Below, piece after piece: positions 51,851-63,745 of a stretch of DNA of 64,000 nt. The DNA lies in the NCBI RefSeq assembly GCF_009937995.1, contig NZ_AP021881.1:992001-1056000 (forward strand), read 5' to 3'. The stretch is from Sulfuriferula nivalis (GTDB lineage Bacteria; Pseudomonadota; Gammaproteobacteria; Burkholderiales; Sulfuriferulaceae). Under the pieces are notes generated by a model. It was not told the origin of the DNA. It worked only from the letters and a program-made list of their open reading frames with translations, and searched no databases. How positions within the stretch are numbered: the stretch's first letter is position 1; every line of letters starts with the position of its first letter. Made by a program: the position numbers and the translations under genes.

Positions 51851-52381
51851 ATGAAACTGATAATTATATTGGTAGGGATAGTGCTTGCCATGTTATGGCT
51901 GCGCACTAGTCAGGCTGCTGATTTGCCTAAAATTGGGCAGGACGCACCTGATTTTGCTTTGCCTGACCAATCGGGCAAGGTGCAGCACTTGTCTGATTAT
52001 CGTGGCCAATGGGTGGTGTTGTATTTTTACCCTAAGGACGATACGCCGCATTGTACAACCGAGGCGTGCCAGTTTCGTGATGATGCTTTTCAGCTACATC
52101 AACTCGGTGCGGTTGTGCTGGGTGTGAGTGTGGACGATACAGATAGCCATGCCGAGTTTGCAAAGAAGCATCATCTGGCATTTCCATTGCTGGCCGATCG
52201 GGGTGGCGTCGTGGCGGACAGTTATGGCTCTATCACTAACCTGTTAGTGATCAAGTTTGCTAAACGTAACACCTTTATTATTAATCCATCAGGAAAAATT
52301 GCTAAGGTTTACGTTTCTGTAGATGCGCAACAGCATGCTAAATCGGTGTTGCAAGATTTAACGGCTTTATCGGCTAAATAA
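51851..52381 (+). CDS. exported thiol peroxidase (Bcp/PrxQ type)
   Basis: 176 residues from the ATG at 51851, giving a signal peptide that ends near SQAAD. The peroxiredoxin core shows APDFALPDQSGKVQHLSDYRGQWVVLYFYP, with Cys68 in TPHCTTEAC (most relatives have TPGC) and Cys73 as the resolving Cys of PrxQ/Bcp. It reduces peroxides outside the cytoplasm. It is the first host gene after the island's right edge. Confidence 0.9.
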   Translation: MKLIIILVGIVLAMLWLRTSQAADLPKIGQDAPDFALPDQSGKVQHLSDYRGQWVVLYFYPKDDTPHCTTEACQFRDDAFQLHQLGAVVLGVSVDDTDSHAEFAKKHHLAFPLLADRGGVVADSYGSITNLLVIKFAKRNTFIINPSGKIAKVYVSVDAQQHAKSVLQDLTALSAK

Positions 52382-52399
52382 CCAATAAAGCCGATAGGT

Positions 52400-52528
52400 T
52401 TATTCGTGGCCGTAGGATTTTTTGATAAAGAACCATGTAAACCAGATCATCATGCCCAATGCAAAAGCTACAGTAAATGCGCTCATCAAGCCTACGGTTG
52501 AGTGGAATAATGTTGTGAATATGTTCAT
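52400..52528 (-). CDS. DUF3149-like small membrane protein
   Basis: 42-residue protein with one long hydrophobic helix ([22 protein letters not shown]) and a polar end KKSYGHE. AAAGGAG lies 6 bases before the ATG. Short proteins of this kind (DUF3149) are common in Betaproteobacteria; the function is unknown. It is transcribed toward the peroxiredoxin gene. Confidence 0.75.
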   Translation of the reverse strand: MNIFTTLFHSTVGLMSAFTVAFALGMMIWFTWFFIKKSYGHE

Positions 52529-52613
52529 GGTAAACTCCTTTAATTAAGTTATGTGGATAAATATATCTTTTTATATTTACATGTGTCAACAATTTTTTTT
52601 ATAAATTTTAAAA

Positions 52614-53297
52614 ATGTTACCCTGGCTATCTTCTTGGACTGATTTTCCGCCTGTCAACCTGGCTTTACAGGAGCCCAATGGTTTGCTGGCCGCGGGTGGA
52701 GAGTTGCGCGCGGATTGGCTGTTAACGGCTTATCAGCGTGGAATTTTCCCTTGGTTTAATGAGGGGCAGCCAATATTGTGGTGGAGTCCTGATCCGCGCA
52801 TGGTGTTGTTTCCGCAAGAATTGCATGTGCCAAAATCATTAGTACGGGTGATGCGTAAGGGCGGCTATGAAATACGTATTGATACTGCATTTGCGTCAGT
52901 AATGCAGGCGTGCAGTCAGCCGCGTCATGGTCAGGATGGCAGCTGGATTAGTCCCGAAATGGTGGCTGCCTATACGTCATTGCATCAGTTAGGCTGTGCT
53001 CACAGTATAGAAAACTGGCAAAACGGGGAATTAGTCGGTGGTTTGTATGGTGTTGCATTAGGTCGAGTATTCTATGGCGAATCTATGTTCGCCAAGGTAG
53101 ATGATGCATCTAAAATCGCGTTTGTGCATTTAGTAAAAAAATTACAGCAATGGGGGTTTCAGGTGATTGATTGTCAGATGAATACGGCACATTTGGCTCG
53201 TTTTGGCGCGCGTGAGATACCCAGGGCTGATTTTATGCAGATTTTGCAGCATAATGTAGATGTGCCTAATGCCCCTTGGGGTTCCGCGGAGATGTGA
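52614..53297 (+). CDS. aat: leucyl/phenylalanyl-tRNA-protein transferase
   Basis: 227-residue enzyme that adds Leu or Phe from charged tRNA to the N-terminus of proteins starting with Lys or Arg, marking them for ClpSAP. It begins with the family pattern FPPVNLALQEPNGLLAAGGEL and has GIFPWFNEGQPILWWSPDPRMVLFP and GGLYGVALGRVFYGESMFA. It overlaps bpt by one base, placing the two N-degron transferases together. Confidence 0.95.
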   Translation: MLPWLSSWTDFPPVNLALQEPNGLLAAGGELRADWLLTAYQRGIFPWFNEGQPILWWSPDPRMVLFPQELHVPKSLVRVMRKGGYEIRIDTAFASVMQACSQPRHGQDGSWISPEMVAAYTSLHQLGCAHSIENWQNGELVGGLYGVALGRVFYGESMFAKVDDASKIAFVHLVKKLQQWGFQVIDCQMNTAHLARFGAREIPRADFMQILQHNVDVPNAPWGSAEM

Positions 53298-54028
53298 TGA
53301 CGCATTTACATGAAATTCCGATACAGCTGCAGTTTTATATTACATCGCCATATCCGTGCAGTTATATACCTAATCTGACCGCACGCTCACAAGTTGCGAC
53401 TCCTGCACACTTAGTGGATACACTGGTTTATAGTGAATTAATCCGTAATGGTTTCAGACGCAGTGGGTTTTATACCTACCGGCCGCAGTGTGGTGAGTGT
53501 AGTGCATGCGTGCCTGTGCGTGTAGTTGTCGATGAATTTGCACCCAATCGCACTCAGCGTCGTGTGTTGAAAGCAAATGCAGGGATGACGGTGAGCATAG
53601 AGTCGCCGCATTATGACCCTGAGCATTTCGCCCTATATCAGCGTTACCAGGCAGAGCGTCATGCTGGTGGGGGCATGGATCATGATGATAAAGATCAATA
53701 TACTCACTTTTTAGTCGCCAGCCAGGTCGAGAGTTATTTGCTGGTTTTCCGCGAGAATGACAAGGTGCAGATGGTGAGCTTGATAGACAGGGTGGCAGAT
53801 GGATTATCTGCGGTGTATACGTTCTTTAATCCGGATTTATCCAAGCGTAGTCTGGGTGTGTATAACGTGCTTTGGCAGATTGATTTGGCGCATCAATTGG
53901 GTGTACCTTACCTCTATTTAGGTTATTGGGTCGCAGATAGTCGTAAAATGGCTTACAAACAACAATATCAACCATTACAAGGATTTATAGATGCAGATTG
54001 GCGAACCTACTCCACGGCGCAAACTTGA
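53297..54028 (+). CDS. bpt: aspartate/glutamate leucyltransferase Bpt
   Basis: 243-residue enzyme that transfers Leu to proteins starting with Asp or Glu, the second bacterial N-degron route. I use the ATG at 53297, which overlaps the aat stop codon. Motifs include YSELIRNGFRRSGFYTYRPQCGECSACVPVRV with the conserved Cys set, and YLYLGYWVADSRKMAYKQQYQPLQ near the end. Length and context are normal. Confidence 0.94.
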   Translation: MTHLHEIPIQLQFYITSPYPCSYIPNLTARSQVATPAHLVDTLVYSELIRNGFRRSGFYTYRPQCGECSACVPVRVVVDEFAPNRTQRRVLKANAGMTVSIESPHYDPEHFALYQRYQAERHAGGGMDHDDKDQYTHFLVASQVESYLLVFRENDKVQMVSLIDRVADGLSAVYTFFNPDLSKRSLGVYNVLWQIDLAHQLGVPYLYLGYWVADSRKMAYKQQYQPLQGFIDADWRTYSTAQT

Positions 54029-54398
54029 GCCGTTATGCGATAAGATAGGTCGCGATAATGTGGAGCGTGTGGTGCATGATTTTTATGGGCGATTGCAGGC
54101 GAATGAAATGATGCGTCCGTTTTTTGCAAATATGGGAGATTTCGCATCACATGAGTCATTGATTGCGGATTACTGGTGGACGGTAATGGGCGGTAAAGTA
54201 GATGGCCCGCGCCCATTTGATATGCTCGGCAAACATCAGGCGCTGAATCTGCATGGAGCGGCTTTTGACACTTGGTTACGTATATTTGAGGAGACGTTGT
54301 TAACGTATCTGCCACCTGAACTGGCGCAACGCTGGTTGCAAATGGCATTGGGAATAGGGGATACGATGAAACGGCATTTGGGGTTGCAAAATAATTAA
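53991..54398 (+). CDS. group III truncated haemoglobin
   Basis: 135-residue haem protein of the truncated haemoglobin group III type, with [18 protein letters not shown] (helix B-C region) and the segment [21 protein letters not shown] that contains the proximal His region. Such proteins handle oxygen, nitric oxide or related ligands. It overlaps the end of bpt by 38 bases in another frame and has AAGGAT upstream. It probably belongs to the same transcript. Confidence 0.85.
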   Translation: MQIGEPTPRRKLEPLCDKIGRDNVERVVHDFYGRLQANEMMRPFFANMGDFASHESLIADYWWTVMGGKVDGPRPFDMLGKHQALNLHGAAFDTWLRIFEETLLTYLPPELAQRWLQMALGIGDTMKRHLGLQNN

Positions 54399-54406
54399 GG
54401 ATAACT

Positions 54407-55201
54407 ATGCGTCAATATTTGGATTTAATGCGGCATGTTGCAGAGCATGGGGTGAAAAAATCTGATCGTACAGGGACGGGGACAGTGTCTGTATTTGGTC
54501 ATCAAATGCGTTTTGATTTAAGTCAGGGCTTTCCTTTGGTGACAACTAAAAAATGCCATCTGCGGTCTATCATTCACGAGTTGCTGTGGTTTCTTAAAGG
54601 CGAAACTAATATTGCCTATCTTAAAGCCAACGGTGTGAGTATTTGGGATGAGTGGGCGGATGAAAATGGTGAGTTAGGTCCGGTATACGGAAAGCAGTGG
54701 CGTAGCTGGCCGACACCAGATGGCGGGCATATCGATCAAATCGCACGCGTCATACATGACCTGAAAAACAACCCCGATTCGCGTCGTATTATCGTTTCTG
54801 CATGGAATGTGGCGGAGCTGGATCAGATGGCATTGGCGCCTTGTCATGCTTTTTTCCAGTTTTATGTGGCGGACGGCAAGTTGAGCTGTCAGCTTTATCA
54901 ACGCAGCGCCGATATATTCCTTGGCGTGCCATTTAATATTGCCAGTTATGCACTGTTAACCATGATGGTGGCGCAGGTGACAGGATTGCAAGTAGGCGAT
55001 TTTGTTCATACGCTAGGTGATGCGCATTTGTATAGCAATCATCTTGAGCAGACTCAAGAACAATTGAGCCGAACACCGCGTGCATTACCGACCATGCGTT
55101 TGAATCCAGCAGTTAAAGATTTGTTTGCATTCACCTTCGAAGATTTTGAGCTGGTTGACTATGATCCTTATCCTGCGATTAAGGCGCCAGTTGCGATATG
55201 A
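54407..55201 (+). CDS. thyA: thymidylate synthase
   Basis: 264 residues, the standard bacterial length. The catalytic Cys146 lies in [12 protein letters not shown]. Folate and dUMP contacts are visible ([35 protein letters not shown]). It converts dUMP to dTMP with methylene-tetrahydrofolate. It starts 8 bases after the haemoglobin gene and overlaps the following response-regulator gene by 4 bases. Confidence 0.97.
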   Translation: MRQYLDLMRHVAEHGVKKSDRTGTGTVSVFGHQMRFDLSQGFPLVTTKKCHLRSIIHELLWFLKGETNIAYLKANGVSIWDEWADENGELGPVYGKQWRSWPTPDGGHIDQIARVIHDLKNNPDSRRIIVSAWNVAELDQMALAPCHAFFQFYVADGKLSCQLYQRSADIFLGVPFNIASYALLTMMVAQVTGLQVGDFVHTLGDAHLYSNHLEQTQEQLSRTPRALPTMRLNPAVKDLFAFTFEDFELVDYDPYPAIKAPVAI

Positions 55202-56823
55202 TGGATTTCAGCAAAAAACGTGTATTGATTATCGATGATAGTCCAGCTATGTGTTCTTCGTTGAAGAATACGCTGAGTAATTTCGGCATTAGCAAATGTG
55301 AGACTTCGAACTCTGGTAACGAAGCTGTTTTCAGAATACGGCAGCGTTCATTCGACATTATCGTATGTGATTATTGCCTAGGTGAAGGCAGTGATGGGCA
55401 ACAAATACTAGAGCAATTGCGTCGCGGTGGTCTGATTGCGCCTAGTGTGGCCTTTCTGATGGTGACCGCAGAGCGTGGTTATGAAAAGGTCGTATCCTGC
55501 GCAGAACTGGCGCCAGATGATTATTTGCTCAAGCCGTTTACTGCAGAAACCATGCGCTTGCGGTTAGAACGTGTGTTTGAGAAAAAAGAAACTTTTGCTG
55601 TCATTTATGAATTGCTGGAAAAGGGTAATGCAGTAGAAGCTATCCTTGAATGTGATCGGTTGCTGGCATTAAAAAGTAAATTCACCATAGATCTGATACG
55701 CATGAAAGGCGAATTGCTGATTTCGCTCGACAGGCATGAAGAGGCGCGTGTCTTGTATGAACAAGTGATTGCTGCGCGTGCGATTCCTTGGGCGCGTATA
55801 GGTTTGGCCAAGACTCTGAGTATGGCTGGCCTGGATGATGAAGCAATTGAGACATTGGAGTTGGCAATTGAGGACAACCCGCAATATCTTGAGGCCTATG
55901 ACTTGTTGGCTAAGGAGTATGAGGCCAAAGGCAATGCTGAATTAGCGCAAACCATATTGGAAAAGGCCGTCGAAATTTCACCAGAAACCTTGTCGCGCCA
56001 GACACGTGTGGGTGAAATTGCGTACCGTAATGGCGATTTAACCAAGGCTAAGCGTGCATTTGGCATTGTTGTTGATAAAGGACGTTTTTCTTTTTTCCGT
56101 TCACCCAGCGATTTTATTAGTTTATCCAGAGTGCATCTGGATGAAGGTCAGCATGATAAAGCGTTGTCTCTGGTGACCGATGCAAAGAAATCATTTGATA
56201 AGACACCTGAATTAGAAATGGCGACATCAGTGATGGAGAGTTTGATTCATCATAGTGCTAAAAATGAAGCTGCTGCCAAGTTGGCTTTGCAAAAAGCGTT
56301 GGATGTACAAGAAAAAACCGGTATCGCAATTCCAGATGCGTCAAAACTGGATTTGGCAAAAAGCTGTTTCCTGAATGACAAAGTTGAGGAAGGCCGCGCT
56401 TTAGTAAAAGATATGGTCAGTAACTTTTACGATGATGAAAAAGTACAAAGCATGGTGCGTCAGATGTTGGAGAAAGTAGGGCGTGCTGATGAAGTGGGTA
56501 GTCTGGTTGATAACAGCGTTCGCGATGTGATTAAACTTAATAACGAAGGTGTGTTGTTAGCGAAAAAAGGCGATTTGGCTGGTGCGATAGCATTGCTGGT
56601 GAGTGCTGCCAAACGGATGCCACAGAATGTGCAGGTTGCACTGAATGCAACACACGCCATGATTGTAGATAGTGACAGAAATGGCTGGAATGAAGAAAAC
56701 ATGGATCTGGCGCGTCATTTTTTACGTGAGCATGAGGCCAAGTATGGAAATCTTGAGAAATATAAAAAAATCAATGCATTGATGAAAGATGTCAGCTTAA
56801 AATTCGGAGTAAAAATAACATGA
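55198..56823 (+). CDS. response regulator with TPR output region
   Basis: 541 residues. Residues 8-125 form a receiver domain with Asp13-Asp14, phosphoacceptor Asp58 (IIVCDYCLG) and the conserved Lys in LLKPFTAE. The rest is a long array of tetratricopeptide-like helices (for example [27 protein letters not shown], then [17 protein letters not shown]), a protein-protein interaction output instead of DNA binding. It overlaps thyA and the kinase gene by 4 bases each, and its kinase partner is probably the next protein. The pathway is unknown. Confidence 0.88.
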   Translation: MMDFSKKRVLIIDDSPAMCSSLKNTLSNFGISKCETSNSGNEAVFRIRQRSFDIIVCDYCLGEGSDGQQILEQLRRGGLIAPSVAFLMVTAERGYEKVVSCAELAPDDYLLKPFTAETMRLRLERVFEKKETFAVIYELLEKGNAVEAILECDRLLALKSKFTIDLIRMKGELLISLDRHEEARVLYEQVIAARAIPWARIGLAKTLSMAGLDDEAIETLELAIEDNPQYLEAYDLLAKEYEAKGNAELAQTILEKAVEISPETLSRQTRVGEIAYRNGDLTKAKRAFGIVVDKGRFSFFRSPSDFISLSRVHLDEGQHDKALSLVTDAKKSFDKTPELEMATSVMESLIHHSAKNEAAAKLALQKALDVQEKTGIAIPDASKLDLAKSCFLNDKVEEGRALVKDMVSNFYDDEKVQSMVRQMLEKVGRADEVGSLVDNSVRDVIKLNNEGVLLAKKGDLAGAIALLVSAAKRMPQNVQVALNATHAMIVDSDRNGWNEENMDLARHFLREHEAKYGNLEKYKKINALMKDVSLKFGVKIT

Positions 56824-57476
56824 GCTTAATCGAAACTGCTGATATTGATGTTAAAACCATCATCGCGCTCAATGTGCACGAAGTGAAAAATTTAATGGCG
56901 TTGTTGGTATTTAAGTTGGATGAGGTGCAATCAACTGAAGCCGCAATTACTGATTCCCGTCTGCTCTGTCATCGTGTGAATGACTGCATGGAACGCATGA
57001 TATTGCTGTTTAATCTGGAATCTGAGCGCTTGCGCCCTAATATCGCGGATTATTCACCTGCTGATTTTGTTGATGAGTTTGTGCGTAATGCACAAGTGTT
57101 GGCGGGTGACAAAATAAATATAGTCAAAGACGTTGATCAGGCACCAAGTTATTGGTTTTTTGATCGCGATCTGGTGGAAATGGCGATGATGAATGCGATA
57201 CATAATTCGTTACGTTTTGCGCGTCATGAAATCAAAATCAGTGCGTATGAAGCTGATCAAATGCTGGTGCTGGAAGTCACTGATGATGGTGAAGGTTACT
57301 CAGACAGTTTGCTGAAAGATCCCGTTGCTTCAATTATGCAAACCAGTCAGGGATTAGGTTTGTATCTTGCCAATGCGATCGCTCAGTTGCATGTAAATAA
57401 AGACCGTAAGGGTCAATTATTATTGCATAATAATGAACACCCGCGCGGTGCGGTTTTTACACTGCAACTACCTTAA
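56820..57476 (+). CDS. soluble histidine kinase without sensor domain
   Basis: 218 residues. A short dimerisation helix has NVHEVKNLMALL, with His20 in the HExxN arrangement of an H box. The ATPase domain follows: N box MAMMNAIHNSLRFA, G1 DDGEGYSD, G2 SQGLGLYLANAIAQ. There are no membrane segments and no sensor domain. It is coupled to the response regulator gene, so it is probably its kinase or phosphatase; input may come through the TPR region. Confidence 0.82.
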   Translation: MSLIETADIDVKTIIALNVHEVKNLMALLVFKLDEVQSTEAAITDSRLLCHRVNDCMERMILLFNLESERLRPNIADYSPADFVDEFVRNAQVLAGDKINIVKDVDQAPSYWFFDRDLVEMAMMNAIHNSLRFARHEIKISAYEADQMLVLEVTDDGEGYSDSLLKDPVASIMQTSQGLGLYLANAIAQLHVNKDRKGQLLLHNNEHPRGAVFTLQLP

Positions 57477-57508
57477 TTACATCCCCGTATTTATAAGAAA
57501 CGATAGAA

Positions 57509-58684
57509 ATGAATTTACACGAATACCAAGCAAAACAATTATTACGCGAATTTAGTATTAACACGCCACGAGGTATTGTGGTTGAAGATGCTACTCATGC
57601 TGAACTAGCAGCGACAGGCTATCTGGGCGGTGAAGCATGGGTGGTCAAAGCACAGATACATGCAGGTGGCCGTGGTAAGGCTGGTGGTGTGCGTTTAGTG
57701 CGTTCATTGGATGATTTGCGTGCTGCAGCAGCGGCATTGTTGGGTTCACAATTGGTGACTTATCAAAATGCACCTGAAGGGCAGCTAGTAGGACGTTTGT
57801 TAGTGGAAGAAACGTTGTCAATTGCACGTGAGTTATATTTGAGTGTGCTGGTTGATAGAGAGACAGAACGCGTCGCAGTAGTGGCATCCAGTGCGGGTGG
57901 GATGGAAATTGAAGAGGTTGCGCAGACGCATCCTGAACAAATTTTGCGTGAATATTGTGATCCTATATTGGGACTGCAGGATTTTCAATGTCGTAATTTA
58001 GCTTTTGGCTTGGGTTTGTCAGGTGCGCATGTTGGTGATTTGACGCGCATGTTGAGGGCTTTGTATAAGCTGTTTATTGAGTCTGATCTGAGCTTGTTGG
58101 AGATTAATCCACTTGTCATCACTGAAGATGGCCGTATGGTGGCGCTGGATTGCAAAATGGCGATAGACGACAATGCGCTGGCTCGCCAAAAAAAGTTTGC
58201 TGATATGGCAGACACAACGCAAATTGACAGCAAAGAAGTTGCCGCGCAGGCAGCGGGTCTGAATTACATCGCGCTTAACGGCAATATTGGCTGCATGGTC
58301 AATGGCGCAGGTTTGGCAATGGCGACTATGGACCTGATTAAATTGCATGGCGGTGCACCTGCGAATTTCCTGGATGTAGGCGGTGGTGCAACAGCAGAAA
58401 CAGTGGCGCGCGCGTTCAAAATTATTTTGTCGGATAGTCAGGTTAAAGCTGTTCTGGTGAATATTTTCGGTGGCATTATGCGCTGCGATATTATCGCTGA
58501 TGGCATTATTACTGCGGTGAAGGAAGTGGGCGTAAGTGTCCCTGTCATCGTACGTTTAGAAGGTACAAATGTGGCGTTGGGTAAACAAAAATTACTGGAA
58601 AGTGGCCTGGATATTATTACTGCTGACAATTTGACTGATGCCGCGCAGCGTGCCGTGGCCGCCGTGCAAGGAGTGTCTGCATGA
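57509..58684 (+). CDS. sucC: succinate-CoA ligase, beta subunit
   Basis: 391-residue ADP-forming ligase beta subunit of the TCA cycle. The ATP-grasp domain starts [15 protein letters not shown] and has [20 protein letters not shown]; the CoA-ligase domain shows [25 protein letters not shown] and [11 protein letters not shown]. It is somewhat longer and more variable at about residues 105-130 than E. coli SucC, but all motifs are present. It overlaps sucD by 4 bases. Confidence 0.95.
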   Translation: MNLHEYQAKQLLREFSINTPRGIVVEDATHAELAATGYLGGEAWVVKAQIHAGGRGKAGGVRLVRSLDDLRAAAAALLGSQLVTYQNAPEGQLVGRLLVEETLSIARELYLSVLVDRETERVAVVASSAGGMEIEEVAQTHPEQILREYCDPILGLQDFQCRNLAFGLGLSGAHVGDLTRMLRALYKLFIESDLSLLEINPLVITEDGRMVALDCKMAIDDNALARQKKFADMADTTQIDSKEVAAQAAGLNYIALNGNIGCMVNGAGLAMATMDLIKLHGGAPANFLDVGGGATAETVARAFKIILSDSQVKAVLVNIFGGIMRCDIIADGIITAVKEVGVSVPVIVRLEGTNVALGKQKLLESGLDIITADNLTDAAQRAVAAVQGVSA

Positions 58685-59549
58685 GTATCCTGATCGATAA
58701 AAATACTAAAGTTATTTGCCAGGGCTTTACCGGTAAACAAGGTAGCTTCCATTCTGAACAAGCCATTGCTTATGGCACCCAAATGGTGGGTGGGGTGACG
58801 CCGAGTAAAGGTGGACAAATTCATTTAGGTTTACCTGTATTCAATACCGTACGTGATGCGGTACGTGAAACTGGTGCAGATGCCAGTGTGATTTATGTAC
58901 CAGCCAATTATGCTGCTGATTCTATTATGGAAGCCGCTGATGCGGGCATCGCGCTGATTGTTTGTATTACCGAAGGCATTCCAGTCTTGGATATGCTTAA
59001 TGTTAAAGCCGCATTGCGTGCCAATGGCGCGCGTTTAATCGGGCCAAATTGTCCGGGCATTATTACGCCTGATGCTTGCAAAATTGGCATCATGCCTGGC
59101 TTTATCCACCAACGTGGAAAAATCGGGATCGTTTCGCGTTCAGGTACGTTGACTTACGAGGCGGTGCATCAAACTACGCAATTAGGTTTAGGACAAACCA
59201 CCTGTGTAGGTATCGGCGGTGATCCGATTAAAGGTCTGGATTTTATAGATTGCCTGGCATTGTTTGAAGCGGATAGCGAAACTGAAGCGATTATCATGGT
59301 TGGCGAGATTGGTGGTACGCGTGAAGAAGAAGCCGCTGACTATATTAAGCATCATGTGACTAAGCCAGTTGCAGCTTACATTGCCGGTCAAACTGCACCC
59401 AAGGGTAAACGCATGGGGCATGCTGGTGCAATTATCGCGGGTGGTAGTGGTACGGCGGAGGCGAAAATTCGTGCACTGAGTGATGCTGGTGTATCAGTTG
59501 CTGCATCGCCTGCGGAGATGGGAATAGCGGTGCAAAAAGCGATGCAGCG

Positions 59550-59553
<4 letters not shown>
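58681..59553 (+). CDS. sucD: succinate-CoA ligase, alpha subunit
   Basis: 290 residues. The CoA-binding domain shows [22 protein letters not shown] and PSKGGQ; the phosphohistidine loop is [10 protein letters not shown] near residue 246. It forms the catalytic complex with SucC. The order sucC-sucD-nadE-glnB, with 4-base overlaps throughout, is typical of several Nitrosomonadales and supports the taxonomic placement. Confidence 0.96.
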
Positions 59554-61498
<1,945 letters not shown>

Positions 61499-62368
61499 TT
61501 AGAGTTGCGGGTCGCGGACAGCAAAGCCGTGGCTACGCAACATATGTAACGTCGGATTCAGGCATTTCAAAATAAAAGCGCGTCGGGCAGGATTACGGCG
61601 CGCCATTTCACGCCACTGCTTGCCGTGGCTCAAACCCGCAAGTTCATAGACATCCGCACTTGGTAAGTAGAATGTGCGGACAAATTGTTGTATCAACAAG
61701 TTGATAAGCGGTGTCAGTAATTTGCGTTGCAGTGTACTGCAATGCTTGAGGCTGGCTTCCAGCGCGCTGCGTGCATGAGCAATGTGTCGCGCTTCATCGA
61801 TAATGTGCAAAGTACACATTTGACGGATGACATTGTCGACTTTATCTTTTCCTTCAGTACGGACATAGCGATTTAAGCGGTCAGGCACTTCTTCGCCTAT
61901 AGTTACAGCCAGCCAGAATAATGTGGTATTCAACGGTGTGTGACGACCGAGAAAATCAGCTACAAAAGGACGATGCCGCCATACGCCAGGCAGACGTAAG
62001 CCACTCTTCTCCATCAGTTTCAGGAACATCAGACTGTGCCCCGATTCTTCACGGATTTCGTGTAGATAATAAGCAAGTTCTTGTGTTGACTGTGTATGTC
62101 TGAGGTTTTTTGATAAACGCTCTATGAATATGGCTTCCAGCCAAATGCCAGCCTGGATAAAACCAGTAAATTCGTACTGTGATAAGCGAACTTTTAGGGC
62201 GTTAGATAATTCGTCATATTCTGGTAAACCAAACAACGAAACCGCCTCATCAGGTAACCAGGGACGATTAGCATCCAGACTCTGCCAATCCAGGCGAGTC
62301 AATGGATCAGAATAATGAGCACTATTGGTTGATAGTTGTTCTAGCAGCGATAATTCAGCATGCGCCAT
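61499..62368 (-). CDS. AurF-like diiron oxygenase
   Basis: 289-residue helical protein of the AurF/CmlI diiron oxygenase family (often annotated diiron oxygenase or ferritin-like). Metal ligands are visible as EAIFIE, HEIREESGH and IGEE, and DEARHIAHARSAL. AurF oxidises aryl amines to nitro groups; close chromosomal homologues in Betaproteobacteria have no known substrate. It converges on glnB with adjacent stop codons and seems to be transcribed alone. Confidence 0.78.
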   Translation of the reverse strand: MAHAELSLLEQLSTNSAHYSDPLTRLDWQSLDANRPWLPDEAVSLFGLPEYDELSNALKVRLSQYEFTGFIQAGIWLEAIFIERLSKNLRHTQSTQELAYYLHEIREESGHSLMFLKLMEKSGLRLPGVWRHRPFVADFLGRHTPLNTTLFWLAVTIGEEVPDRLNRYVRTEGKDKVDNVIRQMCTLHIIDEARHIAHARSALEASLKHCSTLQRKLLTPLINLLIQQFVRTFYLPSADVYELAGLSHGKQWREMARRNPARRAFILKCLNPTLHMLRSHGFAVRDPQL

Positions 62369-62530
62369 GAGCAGTCATCGTGAATGATTATTAGGAATAG
62401 CTAATCATACCAATTTTTGGCTTGATTAGACAGTCGGCTAGGGTGCGAATTGATTAAATCTTGCTCAAAATAAGTGAATACGGTATCCTTGCGCACTTTC
62501 TTGACTAGTGCAATGCTGGTTAAGAATTAC

Positions 62531-62620
62531 GGAGAGGTGGATGAGTGGTTTAAGTCGCACGCCTGGAAAGCGTGTTTGGGGTCATTCCCAACGGGGGTTC
62601 GAATCCCCCTCTCTCCGCCA
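62531..62620 (+). tRNA. serX: tRNA-Ser (GGA)
   Basis: 90-base class II tRNA with encoded CCA. Acceptor GGAGAGG pairs with CTCTCC plus one extra pair, the anticodon arm is CACGC-CTGGAAA-GCGTG giving GGA, and a long variable arm and a TTCGAAT T-loop are present. Intact. DNA after it has features of an integrated element. Confidence 0.96.
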
Positions 62621-62997
62621 AAAGTAATTATAAATCATCACGTTGCAAGCAATTCAGAGCATTCATAAAATCTTGTCAAGCAGCCAAAAACACCGCTTTT
62701 GTCTACGCAGTGTCCCCGTTTTGTCCCCGAAAATAATTTAATATCATTCTGCATAATCGCGCAATTGTCCCCGAAGTGTCCCTGGAATAAGTATAGAAAA
62801 TAATTGAGATATTGAAGCTGCTTGAACATGTTTGTTTGCAGGGGTTGCGACACCCAATAATAAATGGTTATTACAACACATTGATTTAATTGAAAATAAT
62901 TGTAAATTATGTTGATTAATTATTGATGGTGATTTATAATTATCAAATGGGACTTAATTTGATCAACAAAGGAAAGAAAGACACGCGGGGCGACATT
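62621..62997. other. gene-free attachment-like region after tRNA-Ser with TGTCCC repeats
   Basis: After the tRNA, a stretch of about 375 bp has no credible gene. It holds TGTCCCCG at 62711, TGTCCCCGA at 62722, TGTCCCCGAA at 62766 and TGTCCC at 62777, all in one direction. The same TGTCCC/GGGACA word flanks both ends of the 32 kb island. It looks like the left arm of a second element integrated at the 3' end of the tRNA. Confidence 0.5.
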
Positions 62998-63360
62998 ATG
63001 CCGATCCTCCTGCTCGTCCTGACTTTCAGCGCGGTTTTGCTGATTCATTTTTTACCTATCTTTGGTTCGATTTTTCTTGCGTATTGTTCGGCTCTTTGGT
63101 GTTTCGCGCTGAGAGAAAACAACATTCAATTAGACGATGGTGTGCCCGCCGCCAAGGTAGCTAAAATTGAGAAAAGTCACGAGTTTGAAGAAAATAGACT
63201 TGCGGCTCAGGCTAATTTCAGCAAGGCGATCAGCAAAGATAGTGCTGATTATGTTTCTCATTTCGCTTCACGCCTCGTTCCACCCCCAGCACCAACCCGC
63301 CACACTGTCCAAATCACCCTGACCCCACGCTTGGTGCAATCTCCTAATTTTTCTGCTTAA
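62998..63360 (+). CDS. small membrane-anchored protein, unknown
   Basis: 120 residues from the ATG at 62998; GGGG lies 7 bases upstream, and the frame is open back to 62923, so the start is uncertain. Two hydrophobic segments (PILLLVLTFSAVLLIHFLPI, then FGSIFLAYCSALWCFAL) are followed by a charged cytoplasmic part and a Pro-rich end. Not recognised. It is probably an element-encoded gene. Confidence 0.55.
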   Translation: MPILLLVLTFSAVLLIHFLPIFGSIFLAYCSALWCFALRENNIQLDDGVPAAKVAKIEKSHEFEENRLAAQANFSKAISKDSADYVSHFASRLVPPPAPTRHTVQITLTPRLVQSPNFSA

Positions 63361-63421
63361 AATTCAATAACTTATACCGCTTTGCGGCTTGGATTTGTAG
63401 CAAAAAATTAGGAGTAGGTGC

Positions 63422-63745
63422 ATGTTCATCGAAAATTTTATCAAAAATAATTTTGCGGGCTTATTGACTGTCCCACTATCGAAAGCTTGCGCAGTATTTG
63501 AGTTCAATACAAAAACGGCTAGAAACCAAATATCGGCTGGCACTTTCCCTCTTCCAACTCTCGTCCAATGTGGGCGGAGAGTAGTAAAAGTTGAAGAAAT
63601 AATCAATTATTACAACAGCTTGCGGTCAGATAAAGAGCCAGCTTCCAAAGTCGAAAAAATGAAAATGATGGAGATCGCGCCCGCAAAACGAGCCCGAGGC
63701 CGTGGTCGCCCACCAAAAAATAAAAATGGGGGTGCAACAAAATGA
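63422..63745 (+). CDS. PrtN-like DNA-binding protein with AT-hook
   Basis: 107 residues. The core (GLLTVPLSKACAVFEFNTKTA, then AGTFPLPTLVQCGRRVVKVEEIINYY) has the pattern of pyocin-activator PrtN-like and excisionase-like winged helices used in phages and plasmids. The C-terminus carries an AT-hook-like GRGRPPKNK. TAGGAG lies 5-10 bases before the ATG. It overlaps the next gene by 4 bases (ATGA). Probably a regulator of the second element. Confidence 0.6.
   Translation: MFIENFIKNNFAGLLTVPLSKACAVFEFNTKTARNQISAGTFPLPTLVQCGRRVVKVEEIINYYNSLRSDKEPASKVEKMKMMEIAPAKRARGRGRPPKNKNGGATK

Noticed and set aside
62474-62668. A plus-strand frame running through tRNA-Ser(GGA)
   Set aside because: It translates the tRNA itself (EVDEWFKSHAWKACLGS), a common artefact.
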